Shown here piece by piece: positions 1 through 5,485 of a stretch of 5,485 nucleotides of DNA. A program made the translations under genes and the position numbers. Position 1 is the first letter of the stretch. Every line of letters starts with the position of its first letter. The stretch comes from an uncultured Rhodanobacteraceae bacterium (GTDB lineage Bacteria > Pseudomonadota > Gammaproteobacteria > Xanthomonadales > Rhodanobacteraceae): NCBI GenBank assembly GCA_913053815.1, contig CAJXGK010000154.1, positions 1 to 5,485 of the forward strand, in the 5' to 3' direction. Below the pieces are notes generated by a model, which did no database searches, was not told the DNA's origin, and saw only the letters and a program-made list of their open reading frames with translations.

Positions 1-683
1 GTGATGAACTGGTACATAAACATGCTCCTTTGGTGAGGCGTATTGCCTATCACCTGATGGGCAGGCTGCCATCCAATGTGGACGTCAACGATTTGATCCA
101 AGCGGGTATGGTGGGTTTGCTCGAGGCCGCCAGAAATTATGTGTCATCGCGTTCAACCCACTTTGAGTCCTACGCGGGACTGCGTATTCGGGGCGCGATG
201 CTCGACGATCTGCGCCGCACTGACTGGACCCCCCGATCGGTGCATCGTAAGGCTCGTGAGATGGCCGAAGTGATGCGGCAGATCGAATCTGAAACGGGAT
301 GCGATGCCGACGAATCAAGTGTGGCCCGGCGCATGGGTATCACTTTGGAGGAGTACCACGCGATCCTGCTGGATGTAGCCGGTAGCAGGGTGCTCAGCTT
401 GAGTGGCAAGAACGGGGAGGTGGGCGAAGAGTTCGATGTACACGACGAGGACGCCCTACATCCCGGCCAAGCCCTGGAAGAGCGCAGCATGCGTGAGGCG
501 CTGGTGGGGGCTATTGACAAGTTGCCTGAGCGGGAACGCCTGCTGATGTCGCTGTATTACGACGAGGAATTGAACATGAAAGAAATCGGTGAAGTGCTTG
601 GAGTGACCGAATCACGGGTTTGCCAGATCCACGGCCAAACTCTGTTGCGGCTGCGCTCGCGGCTTGCCGATTGGCGTGAATGA
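1..683 (+). CDS. fliA: RNA polymerase sigma factor FliA (sigma-28), 5' partial
   Basis: Flagellar sigma factor that directs RNA polymerase to late flagellar, motor and chemotaxis promoters; in the family it is held inactive by the anti-sigma factor FlgM until the hook is complete. The reading frame is open from base 3 (DELVHKHAPLVRR...), so the true start lies upstream, by family comparison probably only some 10-20 codons away; the TTG at 30 is internal. Region 2 is seen as DLIQAGMVGLLEA and, further on, YAGLRIRGAMLDDLRRTDW, the core-binding and -10 recognition part. WTPRSVHRKAREM begins region 3. The C-terminal region 4 helix-turn-helix is LPERERLLMSLYYDEELNMKE followed by IGEVLGVTESRVCQIH. 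Ends with TGA at 681-683, 46 nt before cheY. The match to FliA across its whole visible length makes the call secure; only the N-terminus is missing. Confidence 0.97.
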   Translation, partial: DELVHKHAPLVRRIAYHLMGRLPSNVDVNDLIQAGMVGLLEAARNYVSSRSTHFESYAGLRIRGAMLDDLRRTDWTPRSVHRKAREMAEVMRQIESETGCDADESSVARRMGITLEEYHAILLDVAGSRVLSLSGKNGEVGEEFDVHDEDALHPGQALEERSMREALVGAIDKLPERERLLMSLYYDEELNMKEIGEVLGVTESRVCQIHGQTLLRLRSRLADWRE

Positions 684-733
684 GCACCAACTTGCAGCAG
701 ATGGCAGGCATGACAAGCGAGGAGTATGAGTGA
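680..733 (+). other. possible 17-codon bridging mini-ORF between fliA and cheY
   Basis: The 46-nt gap between fliA and cheY is fully spanned by a short open frame, MSTNLQQMAGMTSEEYE. Its ATG overlaps the fliA stop (ATGA at 680-683) and its TGA overlaps the GTG start of cheY (GTGA at 730-733). It has no Shine-Dalgarno sequence of its own, so it could be translated only by re-initiation after fliA. It contains the cheY ribosome binding site near its end. I recognise no family. It may be a coupling device or chance; a 17-codon open frame is not statistically unusual. Confidence 0.2.
720..724 (+). promoter_or_regulatory. ribosome binding site of cheY
   Basis: AGGAG lies 5 nt before the GTG at 730. 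It decides the start: an in-frame TGA at 727-729 blocks any longer CheY, and the nearby ATG at 726 is in another frame that stops after 11 codons. Confidence 0.8.
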
Positions 734-1122
734 ATTCGAACATAAAAATCCTGGTGGTTGATGATTTTGCCACCATGCGGCGGATCGTCAAAGGCTTGCT
801 TCAGGAGCTGGGCTACCACCAGATCCAAGATGCTGAAGATGGCGCCGCAGCACTGGTCAAGATAAAGTCGGAACGCTTCGATCTGGTAGTGACCGACTGG
901 AATATGCCCGTGATGACCGGGCTGGAATTGCTCAGGGCCATCCGTGCCGAGCCGACCCTGAAGACTACCCCGGTGTTGATGGTCACTGCGGAGAACAATC
1001 GCGAACAGATTATCGAGGCCGCGCGGAGCGGGGTGAGTGGCTACATCATCAAACCGTTTACGGCGGTCACTCTACGCGAGAAACTCACGCGGATTTTCGA
1101 ACGCTTGGCCAGCCCGGTTTGA
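730..1122 (+). CDS. cheY: Chemotaxis response regulator CheY
   Basis: Single-domain receiver protein of 130 residues, the usual CheY length. CheA phosphorylates it, and CheY-P binds FliM at the flagellar switch to change rotation. All functional residues are present: the acidic Mg2+ site D11-D12, phosphoacceptor D56 in VVTDWNMP, switch residue T86 in MVTAENN, Y105 and the conserved K108 in GYIIKPF. F13, M16 and N58 also match the E. coli-type chemotaxis CheY, which separates it from generic receivers. The start is GTG at 730, supported by AGGAG at 720-724 and an immediately preceding in-frame stop. The stop TGA (1120-1122) is embedded in the ribosome binding site of cheZ, so the two genes should be translationally coupled. 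Its neighbours cheZ and cheA are its phosphatase and kinase. Confidence 0.97.
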   Translation: MNSNIKILVVDDFATMRRIVKGLLQELGYHQIQDAEDGAAALVKIKSERFDLVVTDWNMPVMTGLELLRAIRAEPTLKTTPVLMVTAENNREQIIEAARSGVSGYIIKPFTAVTLREKLTRIFERLASPV

Positions 1123-1127
1123 GGAGG
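1120..1127 (+). promoter_or_regulatory. ribosome binding site of cheZ overlapping the cheY stop
   Basis: TGAGGAGG contains both the cheY stop (TGA, 1120-1122) and a near-perfect Shine-Dalgarno sequence, 5 nt before the ATG at 1133. It fixes the cheZ start and suggests coupled translation. Confidence 0.85.
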
Positions 1128-1132
1128 ACAAC

Positions 1133-1912
1133 ATGGCTTCATCCAGTACCCACGGCAGTCCCGACGTTCAGCGCTCACCGACCCCGGTCGGCTTGCTGGA
1201 AGCGCTTGATACCGCTGGCTTCGAGCGTGAAATTGACGAACTGATAAGGCGTCGTCAGGCGCATCTGTTTCAGGCTATGGAGCGTATCGCCAGGGGCTTG
1301 CATGAAGCGGCCAGCCAATTGGTCATTGAGGCTCGTCCGCAGGCTGGTGAACCCGCCGCCCCCCACAGTGTGCGGCGTGATCTGCAGGAAGCCATGACCA
1401 TCAGTGAATCGGCGGCCCATACTCACCTGGATATACTGCAACGGCTGTTGCCGGCAACCCGGAACATCGAAACGCAGGCCCGGCAATGGCTTGAATATCA
1501 TGCTCGGGAACCTGTGGAACCTGTGGAACCTGTGGAACCTGTGGAACCTGTGGAACCTGCGGAACCTGCGGAACCTGCGGAACCTGCGGAACCTGCGGAA
1601 CCTGCGAAGGCGGCACTGACCGCCGCTACCGAGTTGGCGGTTGCCGTGATTACCCATGCGGGTGATACGCGCAACGGGCTGACTGAGCTGTTGCAGGCCC
1701 AGTCCTGGCAGGATCTGTCCGGGCAGCGCATGCAGCGGATCGCGGTTTTTATCGACCGGGCCTATGGAGCCTTATCGGGATTGGTGGAACTAACAGGGAT
1801 CTCGACCAAGTCACAGGAAGCGAGCCAAGACCCTGTCGCATCCGACTCTCCGGCCCCCCTAGCCAGTAGTCAGGACCAGGTCGACCAACTTCTCGAAGAC
1901 TACGGTTTCTGA
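1133..1912 (+). CDS. cheZ: CheY-P phosphatase CheZ with (EPV/EPA) repeat insert
   Basis: Encodes 259 residues. CheZ is a cytoplasmic dimer with a long four-helix bundle that speeds dephosphorylation of CheY-P. The N-terminal half (about residues 20-120) is helical and charged. The catalytic segment is LLQAQSWQDLSGQRMQRI, where D194 and Q198 correspond to E. coli D143 and the catalytic Q147. The last twelve residues, DQVDQLLEDYGF, match the C-terminal CheY-binding peptide of E. coli CheZ (DQVDDLLDSLGF), reached through a Ser/Pro-rich flexible linker (about 222-247). Residues 126-158 are (EPV)5(EPA)6, which by alignment fall at the tip of the helical hairpin. The ATG at 1133 is chosen over an open frame extending back to 1037 because of its strong ribosome binding site and because the extension would lie wholly inside cheY. 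The stop overlaps the cheA ribosome binding site. Confidence 0.95.
   Translation: MASSSTHGSPDVQRSPTPVGLLEALDTAGFEREIDELIRRRQAHLFQAMERIARGLHEAASQLVIEARPQAGEPAAPHSVRRDLQEAMTISESAAHTHLDILQRLLPATRNIETQARQWLEYHAREPVEPVEPVEPVEPVEPAEPAEPAEPAEPAEPAKAALTAATELAVAVITHAGDTRNGLTELLQAQSWQDLSGQRMQRIAVFIDRAYGALSGLVELTGISTKSQEASQDPVASDSPAPLASSQDQVDQLLEDYGF
1508..1606 (+). repeat. 9-bp tandem repeat array inside cheZ (11 copies)
   Basis: Five copies of GAACCTGTG (1508-1552) are followed by six copies of GAACCTGCG (1553-1606). All are perfect apart from the single T/C difference between the two blocks, and there is no spacer. They code (Glu-Pro-Val)5(Glu-Pro-Ala)6 in frame. The unit is a multiple of three, so gain or loss of copies by replication slippage keeps CheZ in frame. 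The homogeneous blocks indicate recent expansion. Confidence 0.98.
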
Positions 1913-1917
1913 GGAGG
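1910..1917 (+). promoter_or_regulatory. ribosome binding site of cheA overlapping the cheZ stop
   Basis: TGAGGAGG again combines the stop of the upstream gene (TGA, 1910-1912) with a strong Shine-Dalgarno sequence 4 nt before the ATG at 1922. The same arrangement is found at the cheY-cheZ junction. Confidence 0.85.
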
Positions 1918-1921
1918 GCTC

Positions 1922-3973
1922 ATGGAAACCGCGCTTGATCCGGGAATCTTGGCCGACTTCCTGGCCGAAGCCGGAGATCTGGTTGCCGATCTGGATGAGC
2001 AGCTGCTTGCTTTAGAGTCGGCGCCGCATGATCACGAGACCGTCAATGCCGTGTTTCGTGCCTTTCATACCATCAAAGGTGGGGCCGGATTTCTTGCTCT
2101 GAGCCCCATGATTGAACTGTGTCATGGCGCTGAGGACCTACTCAATGAGATCCGTTCCGAACGCATCGAACTGAATGATGCCCACATGGAGGCCCTGTTC
2201 AGCGCGCACGATCAGGTACGGGCCATGCTTGATGCGCTCAATCAGGGCGACTCCCTCCAGCCGGCTCCGCAGGAACTGCTGGAGCAGTTGCGGTGTTTGT
2301 TGGCGGCGGCAGAGAGCTCTCCCGTGGCCGCCTCAGCGACTACCCCGGCACCCGCTGTGTCGGTGACAGATACCGATCCGGTGGAGGCGGAATTCGAGCA
2401 AATGTTGGCGGCGGCAGAGACCGGTACGGATACTGCCAAGCCTGCCGAGGCGATTGATGATAGTGAGTTCGAAGCATTGCTCGATCACATATATGGGGCG
2501 GGTCAGGCGCCAGGTGTTGAGCCCCCCAGTGCCGCGGCGGTGGCCCCTGTAGAGGAGGCCACCGGGAGCCCCGCTACTGGCACAGACAACATAGATGATG
2601 CTGAGTTCGAACAGCTGCTCGATAAGCTGCATGGGACGGGTCAGGCGCCCGGGCAGGATGAGCTGAAGCCCGCCCCGAGGGTAGATTTACCATCCGTGGC
2701 ACTTACGACGGCGGTAATCAGCAAGGGAAACCAAGTGGCTCATGACCAAGGCCAGAACAAATCCAAGCCCAAGTCGGGGCCTGTCGTGGTTAGTGAAAGC
2801 AGTGTGCGCGTCAACACCACACGTCTGGATGCCATGATGGATAGGGTAGGTGAGCTGGTTCTGGCCCGCAATCGCATGAACGCGTTGACGGTGGGTTGCG
2901 AAAATGTATCGTTAGAACAGGCGGTAGCGGAACTTGACCGGGTCACTGACGAGTTGCAAAGGGAGATCATGCAGACCCGCATGCAGCCGGTGGCCCGTTT
3001 GTTTCAACGGTTTCCACGCATCGTGCGCGATCTGGCCCGGCGGCTCGGTAAACAGATTGAATTGGTGCAGCAGGGCGAAGATACCCAGATTGATCGAAGT
3101 CTGGTGGAAGCCTTGGCCGATCCTATGGTACATCTGGTGCGCAATGCGCTCGATCATGGATTGGAACCCCCGCCGGAACGGGTGGCGGCAGGCAAGCCGG
3201 CCATAGGTCGGCTGGTACTTGCCGCGGCCCAGGAAGGCGAACGTATTGTCATCACCATCCGTGATGACGGGCGTGGCATGAATGCGGAGGTGTTGCGTCG
3301 CAAGGCTCTGGAAAAAGGACTGCTGAGTGCTGAACAGGCCGTGAGCTTAAGCGACCGGGAATGCCACGAACTCATATTCATGCCCGGTTTCAGTGCCTGC
3401 AAGGAGATCTCGGATATCTCCGGCCGGGGCGTGGGCATGGATGTCGTTAAGACTCGGATTGCCAAATTGGGGGGCTCGGTGCAGTTGCAGTCCAGGCCAG
3501 GATCAGGTAGCGAATTTCGCTTGTTATTGCCGCTTACCCTGTTGATTGTCAGAACCCTACGGGTGGCCGTGGGCAACTGCCAGTTGGCTCTGCCACTGGC
3601 TCAGGTGGTGGAAATCTTCGAAACGACACCTGCTGCAGTCCAGCGTCTAGAAGGTGCTGAAGTCATTGCCCATCGTGGCCAGCCACTGCCCTTGCTGCGG
3701 CTTTACGAGTGGTTGGGGTATGGCGGAAAGCAGGAAGGACGCTGGCATGTGGTGGTGATCGAGGTGGCGCACCACCGGGCCGGATTACTGGTGCATGAAG
3801 TGCAGGGTCGCGAGGATGTGGTGATCAAACCGCTGGGTTCTATGTTCCAACAGGTACAGGGCCTGTCCGGGGCGGCGGTAACCGGCGATGGACGCGTTGC
3901 CCTGGTGCTGGATCTGGGCCACCTGCTGACCGGAACCATGCCTGACCTGGAGACCCGGACGTGCAGTTGCTGA
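1922..3973 (+). CDS. cheA: Chemotaxis histidine kinase CheA
   Basis: Encodes 683 residues. This cytoplasmic kinase sits under chemoreceptor arrays with CheW, autophosphorylates and passes phosphate to CheY. P1 (about 1-125) carries the phosphorylated H49 in FHTIKGGAGF. Residues about 130-290 are Ala/Pro/Glu-rich with repeated EFExLLD-type motifs; I see no typical folded P2 domain. P3, the dimerisation domain, begins near 293 (VNTTRLDAMMDRVGELVLAR). The P4 ATPase has the N box HLVRNALDHGLE (404-415), G1 DDGRGM (448-453), F box MPGFS (487-491), G2 GRGVGMD (501-507) and the GSGSEF stretch (527-532). The P5 CheW-like domain runs from about 540 to 672. All catalytic motifs look intact. The start has a strong ribosome binding site. 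The 3' end overlaps motC by 13 nt; cheB, which follows cheA in Pseudomonas, is not there. Confidence 0.97.
   Translation: METALDPGILADFLAEAGDLVADLDEQLLALESAPHDHETVNAVFRAFHTIKGGAGFLALSPMIELCHGAEDLLNEIRSERIELNDAHMEALFSAHDQVRAMLDALNQGDSLQPAPQELLEQLRCLLAAAESSPVAASATTPAPAVSVTDTDPVEAEFEQMLAAAETGTDTAKPAEAIDDSEFEALLDHIYGAGQAPGVEPPSAAAVAPVEEATGSPATGTDNIDDAEFEQLLDKLHGTGQAPGQDELKPAPRVDLPSVALTTAVISKGNQVAHDQGQNKSKPKSGPVVVSESSVRVNTTRLDAMMDRVGELVLARNRMNALTVGCENVSLEQAVAELDRVTDELQREIMQTRMQPVARLFQRFPRIVRDLARRLGKQIELVQQGEDTQIDRSLVEALADPMVHLVRNALDHGLEPPPERVAAGKPAIGRLVLAAAQEGERIVITIRDDGRGMNAEVLRRKALEKGLLSAEQAVSLSDRECHELIFMPGFSACKEISDISGRGVGMDVVKTRIAKLGGSVQLQSRPGSGSEFRLLLPLTLLIVRTLRVAVGNCQLALPLAQVVEIFETTPAAVQRLEGAEVIAHRGQPLPLLRLYEWLGYGGKQEGRWHVVVIEVAHHRAGLLVHEVQGREDVVIKPLGSMFQQVQGLSGAAVTGDGRVALVLDLGHLLTGTMPDLETRTCSC
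2453..2515 (+). repeat. CheA linker motif, copy 1 (IDDSEFEALLD)
   Basis: Codes residues 178-198, IDDSEFEALLDHIYGAGQAPG. It shares most residues with the copy 138 bp downstream, and the DNA is also alike (GAGTTCGAA, CTCGAT and GGTCAGGCGCC are identical in both), which suggests an internal duplication. A weaker relative, VEAEFEQML, lies at residues 154-162 (2381-2407). Confidence 0.85.
2591..2653 (+). repeat. CheA linker motif, copy 2 (IDDAEFEQLLD)
   Basis: Codes residues 224-244, IDDAEFEQLLDKLHG followed by TGQAPG. It is the second copy of the motif at 2453-2515, 46 codons apart. Acidic EFExLLDxLHG-type motifs occur, from memory, in the linkers of other gammaproteobacterial CheA proteins; here the motif is at least duplicated. 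Possible roles are docking of CheY or of an array-tethering protein; neither is shown by the sequence. Confidence 0.85.
3949..3952 (+). promoter_or_regulatory. ribosome binding site of motC inside cheA
   Basis: GGAG lies 8 nt before the GTG at 3961, inside the last codons of cheA. It supports GTG as the start and the 13-nt overlap. Confidence 0.55.
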
Positions 3974-4701
3974 GCCTGCTGGGGCTGATTCTTGCTTTCT
4001 TCACGATCATCGTGGGAGCGATCTTGAAGGGCAGTCATGTGGCGGCCCTGTGGAGCAGCGCCGCCTTTGTGGTGGTGATCATCGGCACCATCTCGGCGGT
4101 ACTGGTACAGACTTCATTTCAGGTACTAACGCGAGCTTTGCGGATGAGCCGCTGGGTGATTCGTCCACCACCGGGCAATGGTCACAGCATGATTGAGAAA
4201 ATCATCACCTGGAGTGAAATTGCCCGTCGCCAGGGGCTGCTGGGTTTGGAAGATACGCTGGACGAGGAAAAAGACGACTTTGTCCAGAAAGGACTGCAGC
4301 TGCTGGTGGACGGCAGTGAGCCGGAAACCATACGTGCCATCCTTGAAGTCGAAATCATTGCCCGCGAGAATGCCGACCTGGCCGCCGCTAGGGTCTTCGA
4401 GAGTGCCGGAGTTTATGCCCCTACCATGGGTATTATCGGAGCGGTGATGGGCTTGATGTCGGTTATGGAAAAACTGGCCGATCCAAGCAGCCTTGGCCCG
4501 GGTATTGCGGCCGCCTTTGTATCGACAATTTATGGCATCGCTTCAGCCAATCTGCTGCTGTTGCCGATTGCCGCCAAGCTCAAGGATCAGGTGCGGGCAC
4601 AATCGCAGCTACGCGAGATCGTGACCGAGGGGTTACTGGCGATTGCTGATGGAGAAAATCCCCGGGTCATTGAGACCCGCCTGCAAGGCTACCTGCACTA
4701 G
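3961..4701 (+). CDS. motC: Flagellar motor stator protein MotC (MotA family)
   Basis: Encodes 246 residues. This is the MotA-type subunit of the inner-membrane stator, which with MotD forms the ion channel that turns the flagellum. Four hydrophobic segments are seen: about 3-22, 33-51, 150-170 and 183-205. The large cytoplasmic loop between the second and third carries R89 and E97 in ARRQGLLGLED, at the spacing of E. coli MotA R90 and E98, which contact FliG. P154 (YAPTMGIIGAVMG) and P202 (LLLLPIAAKLK) correspond to the functional prolines P173 and P222 of E. coli MotA. The length and the N-terminus MQLLSLLGLILA suit the Pseudomonas MotC group better than the longer E. coli MotA. It starts at GTG overlapping cheA, and motD follows 8 nt after its stop. 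Ion type cannot be proved here; MotC/MotD relatives are usually proton driven. Confidence 0.95.
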   Translation: MQLLSLLGLILAFFTIIVGAILKGSHVAALWSSAAFVVVIIGTISAVLVQTSFQVLTRALRMSRWVIRPPPGNGHSMIEKIITWSEIARRQGLLGLEDTLDEEKDDFVQKGLQLLVDGSEPETIRAILEVEIIARENADLAAARVFESAGVYAPTMGIIGAVMGLMSVMEKLADPSSLGPGIAAAFVSTIYGIASANLLLLPIAAKLKDQVRAQSQLREIVTEGLLAIADGENPRVIETRLQGYLH

Positions 4702-4704
4702 GTG
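4700..4704 (+). promoter_or_regulatory. weak ribosome binding site favouring the upstream motD start
   Basis: AGGTG, overlapping the motC stop, lies 5 nt before the ATG at 4710. It is a modest match to AGGAG. The alternative ATG at 4818 is preceded by a C-rich stretch with no Shine-Dalgarno match, so the upstream start is preferred. Confidence 0.5.
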
Positions 4705-4709
4705 CGTGT

Positions 4710-5485
4710 ATGTCCAGTGTCCAGATTACTCAACGTACCGCCGATTACAGCACCTCTCATTCCGAGACAGGTGCCTTGCCGACAGGCTTGCCCGAGTCGG
4801 TGCGTCGCCCCCCTCGAATGCCCTCAGTCCGGTTACGCAGACGGCACCAGGAGGAACCCCTCAATCACGAACGCTGGGCCATTCCGTATGGAGACCTGGT
4901 AACCCTCTTGCTGGCATTTTTTGTGGTGATGTACTCCATCTCCCGTGTCAATCAGGGTAAGTACCGGGTTTTGGCGCAATCTCTGGCGCATGCCTTCGCC
5001 GGAGCACCCAGAGTCATTGAACCGATTCAGGCCGGCCGACAACCTACCCAGTCACCGCTCATTTCGACCCTTCACTCACTGCAGCCGGCGGCACCTAATG
5101 GCTCCGCCTTGCCGAAGATGATGTTGGTCCACGATTCGGCTAAGGTACCGATACCCACAGGGTCGGGCAGCGCGGCCTCCGGTTCCCAATTTGCCAAACT
5201 AGCTGAACAAGTGCGTAAGGCTTTGGCACCCCTGGTGCAGAACGGAGATATTACGGTCCATGCCAAACCCTACTGGCTGGAGGTTGGTATCCATACCGAC
5301 CTGCTGTTTCCCAGTGGGGTGGCGACCCTCTCGCCCCAAGCCGTGCCGGTAATCCAGCGCATTGCGGGGATTCTCGCCCCCTTACCCAATGCGTTGCGTA
5401 TTGAGGGTTATACCGATGACCAATCGATTCATACGGCTGCTTTTCCTTCCAACTGGGAACTGTCGGCGGCACGGGCGGCAACGGT
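4710..5485 (+). CDS. motD: Flagellar motor stator protein MotD (MotB family), 3' partial
   Basis: Open from ATG 4710 to the window end (258 codons visible, no stop). This is the MotB-type stator subunit: one transmembrane helix plus a periplasmic OmpA-like domain that anchors the stator to peptidoglycan. NHERWAIPYGDLVTLLLAFF followed by VVMYSISRVNQGKYRVL is the family hallmark. D62 of YGDL is the ion-binding aspartate (E. coli MotB D32), and the membrane helix spans about 63-80. A Pro/Ser-rich linker follows. The OmpA-like domain begins near residue 185 (WLEVGIHTDLLFPSG) and shows IEGYTDDQSI (231-240) and FPSNWELSAARA (245-256), the peptidoglycan-binding signature. From ATG 4818 the protein would begin MPSVRLRRRHQEE, closer to the short Arg-rich N-terminus of known MotD; from 4710 there are 36 more residues. 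Start choice is uncertain, identity is not. Confidence 0.93.
   Translation, partial: MSSVQITQRTADYSTSHSETGALPTGLPESVRRPPRMPSVRLRRRHQEEPLNHERWAIPYGDLVTLLLAFFVVMYSISRVNQGKYRVLAQSLAHAFAGAPRVIEPIQAGRQPTQSPLISTLHSLQPAAPNGSALPKMMLVHDSAKVPIPTGSGSAASGSQFAKLAEQVRKALAPLVQNGDITVHAKPYWLEVGIHTDLLFPSGVATLSPQAVPVIQRIAGILAPLPNALRIEGYTDDQSIHTAAFPSNWELSAARAAT

Noticed and set aside
702..718. Sigma-54-like promoter before cheY (TGGC at 702)
   Set aside because: The matching TTGC element is absent at the required spacing (AAGC instead), and the gap is occupied by the cheY ribosome binding site.
726..761. ATG at 726 as the cheY start
   Set aside because: It is in a different frame and stops after 11 codons.
1037..1132. 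Longer cheZ start upstream of 1133
   Set aside because: The extension would lie inside the conserved cheY 3' end, and the ATG at 1133 has a strong ribosome binding site.
1508..1606. CRISPR-like array
   Set aside because: The units are 9 bp, contiguous and without spacers, and they code in frame within cheZ.
1175..1657. 160-codon minus-strand open frame rich in Arg-Phe repeats, plus other open frames across the cheZ repeat
   Set aside because: They are open only because the 9-bp repeat has no stop in any frame; cheZ on the + strand has full family identity.
4643..4960. Open frames at 4643-4960 and 4702-4902
   Set aside because: They overlap motC and motD in other frames and resemble no known protein; the motD frame carries clear MotB-family motifs through to the window end.

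Overview
The window is a stretch of a polar-flagellum and chemotaxis operon with all genes on the + strand. The order is fliA (5' end outside the window), cheY, cheZ, cheA, motC, motD (3' end outside the window). The gene order, the presence of cheZ, the CheY and CheA sequences and the MotC/MotD-type stator point to a gammaproteobacterium or close relative (a Pseudomonas-like fliA-cheYZA-motCD layout; Acidithiobacillia is also possible). Base composition is moderately GC-rich. I cannot place the organism more precisely from sequence alone.

Layout: 1-683 is the flagellar sigma factor sigma-28. 730-1122 is the CheY response regulator, starting at GTG. 1133-1912 is the CheZ phosphatase, whose middle is interrupted by eleven perfect 9-bp repeats coding (Glu-Pro-Val)5(Glu-Pro-Ala)6. 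1922-3973 is the CheA histidine kinase, with P1, P3, P4 and P5 recognisable and a low-complexity linker carrying repeated acidic EFExLLD-type motifs where P2 would be. 3961-4701 is the MotA-like stator subunit, overlapping cheA by 13 nt. 4710-5485 is the MotB-like stator subunit, running off the window end. Intergenic gaps are 46, 10, 9, -13 and 8 nt, so the genes are almost certainly cotranscribed and translationally coupled. I see no terminator, convincing promoter, mobile element or RNA gene.

The genes form one circuit. FliA transcribes late flagellar and chemotaxis genes. CheA autophosphorylates under receptor control and passes phosphate to CheY. CheY-P acts on the flagellar switch and CheZ removes the phosphate. 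MotC/MotD supply ion-driven torque.

Main oddities: cheB, expected between cheA and motC in the Pseudomonas order, is absent. CheZ carries a tandem-repeat insert at the predicted hairpin tip. The CheA linker holds duplicated motifs resembling the CheY-binding tail of CheZ. A 17-codon mini-ORF exactly bridges the fliA stop and cheY start. MotD has a possible N-terminal extension. This is otherwise a well-known system; I do not see a wholly new one.
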